The translations under genes and the position numbers were made by a program. Positions 23,121 to 34,604 of a stretch of 64,000 nt of DNA are shown here, piece by piece; within the stretch, counting starts at the first letter, position 1, and every line of letters begins with the position of its first letter. The stretch is from Voacanga thouarsii (taxonomy: Eukaryota > Streptophyta > Magnoliopsida > Gentianales > Apocynaceae): NCBI GenBank assembly GCA_026120185.1, contig JANUWF010001101.1:1860001-1924000 (forward strand). The letters are read 5' to 3'. The notes below the pieces were generated by a model. The model was not told where the DNA came from and made no database searches. It saw only the letters and a list, made by a program, of their open reading frames with translations.

Positions 23121-24449
23121 TAAGATAAACATAGAAACATAAAAAAGCATTAATCTAATGCAGGACCATGAACAAAAACATTTCCTCAACTCCTTGAGAA
23201 ATGAAATTATCCAGTTGGATTGTTTAGTCCATAAAATAGTAACCAAGGAGACTCTGTTCTATTAATGACACACACATCCTGAGTTTTAGAAGATTAATGT
23301 AGTATGGTCTAAAGAATTTAAGTAAAATTTAGGGAAAAATAACATAACATTTCTATTCAGAAGTGAATGCCTATCCAAAATTCCCTAACGTCCTGAATAA
23401 TCATCTTCTTTATCAAAGATATTTTCAGCCTTGACCTTAAAAAACTTCACTTCTGAAGTTACAGCAATATGAAGCAGTGGAGAATGTCTTGTCACTGTTG
23501 CATAAGTTGTTTTAGTGTCAGCTGTGAGATGTAATCCCATGCTTTATGTCTCATAAATTGCCAATAGACCATAGGATATCATGCTTTAACTTTTAATAAT
23601 TTTAACTCAAACATCCACATTATATATGTCAAAAGTCATACTTCAAATTTTCATCTTAATGCCATATTTGCCCTAATAAGTATAGTTTTCATTTAGTTTT
23701 TCATTGTTCCTATATCTCTCTCTACATGACTATTTCATATTATGTTTGCTTTCTTTCCTTGGTAGCACCCTTCCACGCCCCCACCCCCCAGAAACCCCCC
23801 ATGAAACAAATTCATTAGAACTTAGACTTCAACATAGTTTCTCCATATCTAATTTTTAAGCTTAGTCAAAGCAGAAATGCAGGGGCACCTCATAAAACTC
23901 AATGTAGATCCATGTAACGTAAGGTTGTACCAAAGAAACACAGAACAGACCAATCTTTACATATGTAGAGGTCAGACTTGCAACAATTGAAACCTCATTT
24001 GGATGTGAACTTTACTTGAAAAGGTTTTGCTGTTCTCCATTTATTTCAATCCTGGATCCCAAGAGAAGGAAATCTAAGAAGAGGTTTTCAACTTTCTAAG
24101 CTTGAAACTATTTGAAACAGCCCTTTACATTTGTAATATAGCTTTCATTATACGGCAGTGGATACTTAAGAAAATCTAAGCTTAGACAACAAATTATTTA
24201 GTATAGCGAATAATGAATGCCATATCCACAACCAAAAAAGAATAAGGGGAAAAGGAGCAACCAGCAATTGTTCCTGACAGGAGCACAAATAAATAAACAA
24301 ATAAAACAGTTCGAAAATGGAAAGACTTTTAATTCAAAAAACTCTTTTTTCTTGCAATATTCAAAAGAAGAGAGTCTATCATGACAAAAGAGCAACAGAA
24401 AGTAGCTAATTCTATTGTATGTTCCATTGACATTGGTACCAGGAAATAC
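23121..24449. other. Helitron interior, no recognised gene
   Basis: Intron-like sequence on both strands. A short - strand frame around 23460-23530 (TRHSPLLHIAV) was considered and left uncalled. Confidence 0.4.
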
Positions 24450-24631
24450 CTGCTGGGGATGATTTATAGGGCTATAGCAAGGTGAATGGTGTTTTTGCTG
24501 CATTTGACATGGACCTGTTAAATCTGGCTGTCCCTGGAGGTGGTAGTCATTGATCATGGAACCAGCCGGGCAGGCATGCCCATGTTTGCTGTTTGGCATG
24601 CCATACCTTGCAGCCTGGATTGGGTTTCTTT
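24450..24631 (-). pseudogene. Captured exon of unknown gene, Cys/His/Gln-rich
   Basis: Between an acceptor-like TGCATTTAG and a donor CAG|GTATTT the - strand encodes about 60 residues, including YGMPNSKHGHACPAGSM and a tail GPCQMQQKHHSPCYSP. The frame is open throughout and the composition looks protein-coding. It may be a later exon of the same bromodomain gene, which lies just upstream in the same orientation, but I cannot confirm that. Confidence 0.45.
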
Positions 24632-24997
24632 CTAAATGCACTACATGGATAAAATTTACCTAACTAAAGACAGACAACATATAAAAGGGAATGAATTTAG
24701 CCTGAATTTACTGCAGAAATTCATTGATGAGCCAGTTCTAACGACATTTTACTGTCCTGAACCCTGGATGTTGGTTAAAAGCGTCTAATACATTACCATG
24801 ATAATCAAAACCAGTATATTTTGTCATATTTTAGATAGATTTAAAAATCAGGGGAAAGAAATTTTATAATAGTTGCACTACTCATGCCTAAGAGAAACAG
24901 AAATAGAAGGCAAGGATGAGGAAAGTAATCTGAGAGGAGCACCAAGATTTTCTCCAATCCAATTACTTAGGGTGCAATTGGATACTTTTTGGCATCA

Positions 24998-25617
24998 TAG
25001 GTGTATCAATTACATCAAAATAATCCTGCACAGAACACCCACCAAAAAGAATATAAGAAAAACAACAAATGGAGTAGTATGATGATGGCACTTTCAGAAC
25101 TAAGACAATAAGTTACGTATCCCAACACAGGAAAAGTTGGAAAAGAAAATAAAAAGGAAGAGCAAGACTAATTCGCGGTTTTAGGTATTTAAAAAAAATA
25201 CATATAGTTACAAAAAGGCAGTTTACTATTATAAGAAGAGTGCTGGATCTCATGAAAAGAGACTAATACAGTGGTGAAATAATCACATAAATTTAGTCAC
25301 CCCAGGGTGATAAATATTCACCATACAATGGATGAAGTCCAATATCCAATAGAAGGATTGTGGAAAAGAAATTCCCAAGGAAAAGTCGCCATCATAGCAT
25401 CAACTAAAAAACCCAGCTCACATAGGAAAAAGACCATATTCAGAGAGGAAAATGCATAAAAATTAAGTTTTGACTCCTTGAAAACATAAAGGAAATGTAA
25501 AAGAGAAGCTTTTGTTATTCTGATTGGAGCAAAACATACCGGAATTCCCAATGCCACAGGATCCACAGGAGCATTGAATGCTTTAGATGCATCCATTTTC
25601 ATAATCTTCTTAATCAG
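24998..25617 (-). pseudogene. Bromodomain protein fragment, two exons
   Basis: Exon one (25617-25540, 26 codons in phase 0) reads LIKKIMKMDASKAFNAPVDP and VALGIP, then donor GTATGT. After a 514-bp intron with acceptor TGTGCAG, exon two starts at 25025 with DYFDVIDTPM. Together these match the first part of a plant bromodomain, the acetyl-lysine-binding module (usual form [27 protein letters not shown]). Immediately after the Met the sequence departs from any bromodomain and reaches a stop, marking a break at about 24998. The acetyl-lysine-contacting Asn region is missing. Confidence 0.8.
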
Positions 25618-25692
25618 CTGAAAATGAATGAAAACCATCACACTGACTTAAGAATGAATCGAGAGCCCAACCTTGATTTCTATCAACAGCCA

Positions 25693-26031
25693 TCACGGAG
25701 AAGGAAACCAAACAAAACATAAACCCCAAAACCCTAAGACGGCCTTCTTCACTATTTGCTCTCTTTCAGTCTTCCTTAGAATAGAAAGGGACGGCCTAGA
25801 CCTACGCCGACTTCCACCTCCACCTTCTTTTACTCTTCCGCCTTTGTTTCCAACATCCTTACTCTTAGATAAAACCGGCGATTCGTTCCAAACGGACCGG
25901 CTTACCACAGGCACTGGCGTGGGTTGCTTATTAGGAAATTTTCGAGGTGAGTCCTTAGGCGGTGACACAGAAACTCTCTCTTCTCCAACTATCGAAGATG
26001 GGGAGGATCCATGAGAAAGAGAACTCCAATC
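25693..26031 (-). pseudogene. Possible 5 prime exon captured with the bromodomain fragment
   Basis: A - strand frame is open from 26031 to 25693: VSVSPPKDSPRKFPNKQP, then a basic, Gly-rich stretch (GGGGSRRRSRPSLSILR) and REQIVKKAVLGFWG. There is no ATG at its head. A + strand frame (25673-26014) is equally open, so strand is uncertain. Position and orientation suggest the upstream exon of the bromodomain gene or of yet another gene. I do not recognise the sequence. Confidence 0.35.
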
Positions 26032-26273
26032 TTAGGAAATAGAAGATCTCGCCACGGAGTCATGATCAGATGAGGAAATCGAAGCGGCCCGTGTATCTCA
26101 ATAAAGCATAAAGAAGCCGAAGCAAGCCGGTGGAGTAAAAGCGTGCATAAAAAAACCGAAGCAAGTTGAATAAAGAAGCGACGAAGTAAGCCAAATGCTT
26201 TCTTAGGAATTCAGATGCCACATGTCTGACAATTGCATATGACACATGTCAACACCACAACTCTCATCTTTGG

Positions 26274-26278
<5 letters not shown>

Positions 26279-26329
<51 letters not shown>
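26279..26329. repeat. (AT)n run at the Helitron 5 prime end
   Basis: About 25 AT repeats directly behind the terminal TC (read on the - strand). Plant Helitrons often have TA-rich sequence just inside the 5 prime end; here it has expanded into a microsatellite. Confidence 0.85.
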
Positions 26330-26331
<2 letters not shown>

Positions 26332-28500
26332 TTTTAGTTGATCAAACTTAGGCCACGAATCATTAAAGCATGCATCGGCCAATGATTATTCTCTTCACAT
26401 GGACGTATTTTTTTCTATTAAACGGAAAATAATCAACGGTTGCAAATGCGTCCATAGGATAACATTTACACTGTTCCGGATATATCCTTTTCTCACAACC
26501 CGACGTGGGAAAATGGCGCGATGAAATCCGCGAGAAGGGTTCTAGTTTCAAGTTTCAACTGCTATTTTTAATTTTATATTTTTACATTAAGATTGAATGA
26601 AATATAAATCGAATAAAAAAAATTATCTTCAAATAAAAAGTAACTCTTTCTTCACAAGCTAAACTTAATATCTTGTAAAAAAATTTATAAATATTTATAT
26701 AAATTTGATTTTTATAAAATTAATATTTGTATTATATTTATTTCTCAATATATGTTCTAAAGTCGATATTTACGTAGACCAAATTTTAAAACTTAGGATG
26801 TAAGTAGATACCTATCACCATCTCAATTCAAAATCATTTTAATTTTAAAATATTATAATATAAATATTTTTATTTTTTTAAATAATTATATATACTCATA
26901 ACATATTATATTTTCTCTCTTTGACTTCACTTGAATTCCTTTTAATTCTACATATTTAATAATATTTATTATATTCAAATAAATTCATTTTAATTCAATT
27001 ACTATCTAAATAAATCCTATCATCTTACAACCTGAGTCAAGTTTGGACAATACATACAAAAATGAGATTCACACATAATTTGCACAAGGGAGGAGGAAGG
27101 AAATGAAGGAATGAATACTTAGTTAGAGAAAATATTTGTTTTTATCTTTTTTTTCTTATAAGAAATGGAAGAGCAGAAGAGAAAAAATATAAAATTATTA
27201 ATTTATTTTTATCTCTTATTATCTCTCATATTTAATTTTTTAAAACTAAATTGAGGTCATTCTTCTCATTAATATATCTTAACTTTATTTTCTCTCTTAA
27301 AACCTCTAATTTGAAAAAAAAAAAAAAAGTGGAATTTTGTCAATTGAATCATAATGTTTCAAAAACGCGAAGCAAGTTTTCCTTAATAAATTGTGAACTC
27401 TATTTTAGTCAAACTTCCTTGAATCCAAAGGTTAATCTAGCAGTGGAGCCTACCATTAGTTTTTAAAAAAATACTACAAAATAAATAAAAAGAACATAAC
27501 GGTTGAAGGGATGGAGAGAGTGGTGACGGGAGACAAATTTTCCGTGTCGTAACGGAAAAGAACGGAACGGTTTCCTCAACCGTTGAGGTTGGACTTTCGG
27601 ATAGGTGTGACTGACGCAAGTTGGAGATTAGCTTACCTCATTATAATTTATTTTTAAATAAAAATAATTGAAAAATATTGGGTAGAGAAAAGCGTGTCTG
27701 CTTTATTTTCTAGTCAAAAGGTTTACTTTCAAATTTTTCAAACAAGAAATTATGTCCCGGCCATTTCATTAGGAGGGAATGTACCTCTTCAATAAATCTG
27801 TCAATCTTTAAATTATATCAAAATATATTATTTATTAGTAATTTATATAATGATAATAATTCACTTATAATATTTTATTTTTCTCTTTATAAAAAATTCA
27901 CTTTATTAATATTTTATCGTGAAAGTTTTTTTTTTCAATCTGAATTATTTAGTAGAATTTCTGTTAATATATTGTGTTTTTATACAAAAATTATAAAATT
28001 TATAATTATATAAGTATTGGAGAGAAGTCTCACTCTACAAAAAGTATTAAAATTGATATGGGACCTAATTATTATTGGCTAAAGTAATTTTTAATATTTA
28101 TGAATTCTAAAAATTAAACACTTTTGCAAGAAATTTTATATGGCAATTGAGATAACAGCTACTGAATTATTATCTATTTTTACATTATATATATATATAT
28201 ATTTATGTTTTTACACAATTATATTTATTTTTAATATTAGCATCAAGACAAATTTTTAAATAATAATAATACGTAATAAATGTACTCAATTTATTAATGT
28301 TTATAAAGATGAATTCTCGCTCATAATCCCCCCCCCCCAGGGAGAAAGAAAAAAAAAAGTAGATTGCTAATGTAATGCATGACTTCTACCCAGAGTGCAT
28401 GTTGGTTAAACAAGTAAACTACTGTGGTGGTTTTATGTATTTCCCCCAACTTAGAAATAAATTAAACTGCTGTGAGCCTGTGAGTAATATACTCTTCATC
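26332..28500. other. AT-rich spacer upstream of TLP
   Basis: I see no gene. A C run (28328-28338) and A/T-rich sequence are present. ORFs at 26363-26551 (-), 27251-27466 (+) and 27437-27619 (-) have no recognisable domain. Confidence 0.5.
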
Positions 28501-29811
28501 ACTATTTAAAAAAAGTCCAAAGTAGATTTTTAATGCCAATGGTATAGGTTTGGACTCTACAAGGTGTTCAGATAGGCTTTCATACTCTAGAATCTAGAGA
28601 GAGAGAGAGAGGGAGGGAGGGGGAGAGAGAGAAAGAAACCGTGTGGTATTTTGTGTTGGTAAAGCTTTTGCAGAGGATCTAAGGATCTGTTGCGTACTTT
28701 GATTATCTAAAAATCTATGGAGTCACAACTGTAAGGTCAGTTTCCAGAATACCCTTTTGTCTATTTTTATTGATTTTTTTTTTCTTTGTTTCGTTTTTGG
28801 GCTTTTCTGTTCAGGTTTAGGACTCATTTTTAGAATCCCATTTCATAATTTTTCTTTTGAAATTTAGCAATAGTTAGAGACGACTAAAATATGTTAATTT
28901 TCAGGTGGGATTTTGAATTTCTAGAAAAAATTGCCTGGAAATGTCTTAAAGTTCTGAAATTTGTATTTCCTTTTTCCTTTTTGAGGCGAGGGGAGGAAGG
29001 AGGAGGTTGTGACTGACGTTTCTTCTCGTGTTAATTTGTTCTGTTTCTTTCAGTTTATTTGCGTACCTTGGAAGCTAGTGGACTGAAATTTTACTTCTGT
29101 GAAGAGTTTGTATGATTATCTGCTGTTAAAATTGAGCTGTCAGAATGAGATTTATAGCTATGCTCGTAGTTGTGGAAATCCTTTTAAAAAAAATCAGCAA
29201 ATTTTGAACTATCTTCTTGTTTCTAACGATTTATAGGGCTGAATCGTCTGACCGTTAATTTTTGTTTCATGTTCCGGGGTTCTTGTCAAATTTTTTTATT
29301 TTCATATATATGTATGTATATACCTTTATGGCTTTGATCTTTAGGGAAAATAGAAGTTGAAATATATTTACTGTTTGAAATATTGGAAACTCTGATGAAG
29401 ATTTATTCTTCTGATCTCCTTTGTTTTGATTGTATTATTTGAATTTGTAAATACTGCTTCCTAGGGAAAGAACAGAATTTCTTGCTTCAAAATAAGGACT
29501 AAGAGACGGGAGACTATCCTGATTAAAGTCTGTTATTTGGGACTGCTTTTAGCTCCTCCATGTGAACCCCTCTTTTGTGGGGAATCTTCTTTTCTTGCTT
29601 TGAGCTTTTCTTTATTTAATCTTTGCCTCCCATTTTCCTTTGGCACTAAGCTTTGCAAAGTGAATTTTTAATAGCACACTCAATCTTCTTATCTTGCAGA
29701 TGTTGAAATTTCTGATTTGGACACTTTTAAAGCATTTTTAAGTATCCATACTGGAGGAAGACTTGTATCTGCGAGTAAAATTGTCAGTTGGGTGGTCTTA
29801 TATTTCAGTAA
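28500..29811 (+). promoter_or_regulatory. TLP promoter, GA-rich leader and 5 prime UTR intron
   Basis: A TATTTAA at 28503 may be the TATA box. A GA-rich microsatellite (about 28597-28636) is typical of plant leaders. Donor-like GTAAGG/GTCAGT lies at 28731-28737 and acceptors at TCTTGCAG (ends 29699) and TATTTCAG (ends 29808), pointing to a leader intron of about 960-1070 bp. With the first acceptor the mRNA would keep a 13-codon upstream ORF (29700-29741); with the second it would not. All placements are inferred from consensus sites. Confidence 0.5.
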
Positions 29812-32800
29812 ATGTCTTTCCGAAGCATAGCTCGTGATATAAGGGATAGTATTGGAAGCTTGTCCAGGCGGAGTTTTGAGGTGAGGTTGCCTGGCCATCA
29901 CAGAGGAAAGTCTCAAGGTGCTGTCCATGAGTTGCACGAGCAGCCTTTGGTCATTCAGAACAGCTGCTGGGCTGGCCTTCCACCAGAATTACTTCGTGAT
30001 GTAATTAAAAGGTTGGAGGCGAGTGAGAGTACTTGGCCTGGTCGCAAGCACATTGTTGCATGTGCAGCGGTTTGCAGGTCATGGAGGGAGCTGTGTAAAG
30101 AAATTGTTCAAGGTCCAGAATTCACCGGAAAGTTGACATTTCCAGTCTCTCTGAAGCAGGTATGTGATTTTTCTTGGTGTCTCTTCAGGCTTTTGCTCAT
30201 ACTCAACTTGTGCATTTTGTTGATATTTTGATCTTCAGTGATGGGTTGGAAATAACTTTATTGATGTTATATTTTTAACTACTTAAGGAGATGAGACTGT
30301 CAAGTGTGGTTAACAGTTTGCCATTCCTCTTTTCTTGTAGCCTGGGCCTAGGGATGGAACCATTCAGTGCTTCATCAAAAGAGACAAAGCAAATTTAACA
30401 TATCATCTTTTCCTTTGCCTTAATCCTGGTAATCTTTGCTTGCAAACTTTAAGTAGATGTTCTGTGATGAGGAATGATTAATTTCTGTGTTGATGTTGGG
30501 TTTCTAACTCTTGATTGGAGTTTTCCATGACACTTGGTATTATCAACTTTAGGATGGTTTAGAAATTAAAATTTAGTGGGGTATTATATTCATAACTAAA
30601 TATGGAAAACTGACAATTCTTTCAGTTATTAGCAAATTTGTGATTTTCTTTAATTAATGACCCCAGGTCATCCATAGTTTTATCTCTTATCTTGTAATAG
30701 AGTGTAATATACTGAACATAATTGTAAAGTTATCTTGAAAAACTTTGTAATTACAATATGAAAATTTGGGTTAATTACCTTTTACTAGTGGTTCTGCATT
30801 GTGAACTTTAACCCTGTTGCAGTTTAGACCATGTATCCCCCGTGTGCTTTGGTGTGGAGGGGAAGGTAATATCAACGTAGAATATCTTGTAAAGCAAATT
30901 TTACTAAGGATCAGAGTGATTTTTATTCTACTTAAACAATACTTATTTTCCTAATTAGGGATAGAAATAGGACGAATTCGCATGAAAATTGAAAAAATAC
31001 GAAACAATTTTTATGTGAAATGTGCCAAACATTATATGAAAGTAAATATTGCTTACAGTAGAAACAATCAGTTATTTAGGGTTTACAAAAGCATTATAAC
31101 TACATGTTCTTAAACGACTTTGGAGTTATGGGTTAAGACCTTGATCTACAAGGCAATGGAAGTTAACTAACATTAAAATTTCATACATACAGATGTCCGG
31201 GGAGCTAAAATATAAAGTCCCTAACTGTGTATAGCATCTTCTCTCTGATTTCAATTACTATCTTTATTTGACTTGGATATCTCTAAGAAGTGAAGTTACA
31301 GGAACTAGCTGCAAAAAAATATTGGATGATATCAAGGATTTAGGAATTAAGATTGAGAACTTCTGCATTTATTTATTCAAAATGTCTGTATGTTGGACTT
31401 TGGTTGAAATCAATAAAAGGAGACGCTAAAGAATAGAAATGAACAGCTAGTCTTTTTTGCCTTAAGTTTTTTGTCCTCTGTACAAGGTTCTACTTGATTT
31501 TCTTTGATTCAGTACTTGCTATGGTCCCCAGTTGAAAAGGCCTTATGTAGATTGAAAAGAAGTTTGCTAACAGAATTTGGATGAAATTTCATTGACGAGG
31601 GGAAAAAGGTTGTGCCAATAAATATGATGGGAGTTGTAGAATTCGTTAGGGATGAAGAAAGTTCCTTAAATGGTATGTCTTATAGAACTCTTTTAGAAAG
31701 AACTGCAATAAGTTGAGGGAGATAGGAGTTTTGTAAAAGATTTAGCAGATGTAAACCAGATGTGCAAGAAGACGGAGTGACATATTATTTCTTTGACTTG
31801 TGTGTTATTTATTCTAAATTCATCAGACTCCATACCATTTTGCAATTGAAGTTGCATCCTGTCAGCTTTAGCTTTCATCCAAGGGAATTGGGTGAAAAAT
31901 CTTAGTTTTGGGGCAAAATATTATTGACCCTTGAGTTTTGGGTTTTAATGAAATTTTCACCTTTTACATCCTCCTCCATTGTTTTTATTTACAAAAATGT
32001 TCTCTTTCTTGGAAAAAGAATTTGACCCCTAGCATCTTGTTGCAATCACTGCTTTCTCTATCTTAGAATGTTGTTGAGAAATCATGACTGTTCTTGTCTC
32101 TCTCTTAGGAATGGGCTGGAAGGTGGTTAGAAGCTTGACATGGGGGTTGGATGAATAGGGCTTTGATAAATGTGTAACAATAAGGAGTGGGGATGATTAT
32201 CATACTTTCCCTTTCCTTAGGTTCACAGTGAAGTCCATCCTCCACATTGGGCAGCATATTGAGGCCCCTGAAAGAAGTCAAAGGGAGTGTTGGGTGAAAC
32301 TATATATATATATATATTTTGCATCACTAATATAAAAACTGAACTTTTAACCGTATTTATGTAGTAAAATAGAATCTGATTGTTTTAGTCTTTAAAGTTG
32401 ATTCTTCAAATATAACTTTGGGTTACTCGATGAGGAATAGCTTTTCCAGTTAATATGTCCATTTGTTTTCTTTTAAACAATGGAGCACTACATTTTTTTG
32501 CAGCCTTGCTTGTAGAAAACGGTAAATTTCTTCTTTCTGCAAAACGAAATCGAAGAACTACTTGTACAGAGTATATTATCTCAATGCATGCAGATAACAT
32601 ATCAAGGTCAAGCAGCACATACATCGGAAAACTCAGGTAAGGGGCAGTTCATCTGTTACTTTCTCTATTATTGTAGCTGCGGAGTTTGAGACATTGCTAC
32701 TTCTGCATGATGTAATATAGAACTGGGAAATTGGAGGTTTTTTTATTTTTTTTGGTTTTGTTTTTGTTGTGGAGGAGGGGGGGGTGTGTTATTCTACTTC

Positions 32801-34604
32801 AAATTCATAGTTTCTCTACTTCTCGTGGCTAGAAGACTTAGGTGTTGAAATTGTGGTGGTACTCGATGTTGCATGAGACTATGTCAGAAGGTAGAAAAAT
32901 GTAGGGCTGGTTATTACAGTTCTAATTGAAAAACTGGACTTGACCAAATTTATTTTGGTTTTCAAAATTCTGTTGTTTTTCGTTTTTCGGTTTTGGATTT
33001 TTGGAACTGCATTGGAAGCCGAATTATTCCAATGATGCGGACTTTCGTTCGAAACCCCAAAAAAAAAACAAAAAAACTGAATAAGGTTCATCTGGTATTT
33101 TCACCATCATAGAAAAATTATTTTATCCAACTATTTGGAGATGGGTCAAAGAATTCAAATCCAACCCTAAATTCAGGTTAAAACTGGACAAAACTGAACC
33201 AAAAATAAATGCAGTTCATTGGCGCTTCTTAAAGGAAAATCTGTTCAATTCTGTTCCTTTATAAAGTTTGCTAAACCAAATTAGAACTGAAATTGAACTG
33301 GATAGATCAACAAGCCAGAAATAAAGATCAAAATTGGGATTTTGGCTCTCCTGAAACTGTTGGTCTTTCTCCTGCTTCTTGGATCCTGGGATTATCTTAT
33401 TTATGCTCCCTATCTCACCACCCTTCCCCCAAGCCAAAAAGAAAGTAAAGGTGAAACAAGGGAAAGAGAAAAGTCTTCTGTTTTGGACTATTTTTCCCTG
33501 AACCGATGCCTAATGCTTTGCAGTGCTTGGTAAATCAGGACTTATGGTGACTCTGTTGATAAATTATTCCTCATCCACTACTTTAGCAGTCATTGGGCCC
33601 TATTGTTTTAAAAATTCATCTAATATAACTATGGACTCCTTGTATTTTCATGCTTTATTTCTTTAGCCATTCAGAATTTCATCCTATATGGTATGTAAAA
33701 AGTAATGTTTCATATATTTATTAATTTACGTGATACTCAGTGATTTTTTAAGTGGAATATGTTTATATTTGGAGGCATTCCTTTTGATGCATATTACTCT
33801 AGTTGGGATGTTGGTTACATGGGAGTCGGACAATCCATCTTCTCCAGGTATCTAATTAATTTGCTATCATTTCCTTTATGTAGGTCAAATTTTCTGGGGA
33901 CTAAGTTCATTATATATGATACCCAACCACCATATAACAGTTCTCAGGTAGCTCCGCCTGGTCGTACTAGCCGCAGGTTTTACTCAAAAAAGGTTTCACC
34001 TAAAGTTCCTACTGGGAGCTACAATATTGCCCAGGTGACCTATGAGCTAAATGTGCTTGGCACAAGGGGACCACGTAGGATGCATTGTGTCATGCGCTCA
34101 ATTCCTGCCTCATCCCTTGAACCTGGTGGCACTGTCCCAGGCCAGCCTGAACTTCTTCCTCGTTGCCTTGAGGATTCATTCAGGAGCACAACATCCTCAA
34201 AACTTATTGAAAATTCTGCAGAGTTTAGTAGTTCCCGCTTTTCAGACATTATTGGTCCTCGAGGAGAAGAAGATGATGATGGGAAGGAGAGGCCCTTAGT
34301 TCTTCGAAACAAGCCTCCAAGATGGCATGAACAACTTCAGTGTTGGTGTCTTAATTTCAGGGGGAGGGTTACCGTTGCCTCTGTAAAAAATTTCCAGCTA
34401 ATTGCTGCGACACAGACTCTGGCAGCTGGTGCTCCAACACCGTCCCAGCCAGCCCAGCCAGGTTCTGATCATGACAAGATCATTTTGCAGTTTGGTAAGG
34501 TTGGAAAGGACATGTTTACTATGGATTATCGATATCCTTTATCTGCCTTCCAGGCTTTTGCCATCTGTTTGAGTAGCTTTGACACAAAGCTGGCTTGTGA
34601 ATAG
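29812..34604 (+). CDS. TLP: Tubby-like F-box protein (TLP), four exons
   Basis: Exons 29812-30159, 30341-30428, 32504-32636 and 33884-34604 join in phase (348, 88, 133 and 721 bases) to give 429 residues plus a stop. All introns are GT-AG. Residues about 53-98 form the F-box ([30 protein letters not shown]), which binds the SKP1-like subunit of SCF ubiquitin ligases. From residue 117 on is the tubby domain: [27 protein letters not shown] with the basic residues that bind membrane phosphoinositides, [29 protein letters not shown] and the invariant C-terminus [10 protein letters not shown]. Plant TLPs are tethered to the plasma membrane and released under stress signals. Length (about 400-450) and the F-box plus tubby order are typical for the plant family, closest in memory to Arabidopsis TLP2/TLP5. 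The frame is intact, and it is the only intact gene in the window. Start chosen because the MSF-R-S-I start is conserved in the family. Confidence 0.95.

Larger units (their letters stand above)
16918..26331 (-). mobile_element. Non-autonomous gene-capturing Helitron
   Basis: On the - strand the element starts with TC (26331-26330) followed by an AT run, and ends with CTAG (16921-16918). Twelve bases before the 3 prime end is a hairpin with stems CCCGAG and CTCGGG (16930-16946), the standard Helitron terminator structure. The bases just outside are A at the 5 prime end and T at the 3 prime end, matching insertion between A and T with no target duplication. No Rep/helicase gene is present, so it depends on another element. 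Its interior holds exons, often with introns, of at least eight unrelated host genes. All but one are in the same direction as the element, as expected for Helitron capture. Confidence 0.9.

Noticed and set aside
23460..23530. Second CHY1-like piece on the - strand (TRHSPLLHIAV)
   Set aside because: Only a few residues resemble the real CHY1 exon, its flanks do not match and there are no good splice sites.
25673..26014. + strand ORF of 113 codons opposite the bromodomain fragment
   Set aside because: Pro/Leu-rich shadow of the - strand frame; orientation of neighbours favours the - strand, though not proven.
33759..33883. Upstream extension of the last TLP exon frame
   Set aside because: It is intron sequence; the acceptor TTTATGTAG at 33883 and phase with exon 3 place the exon start at 33884.
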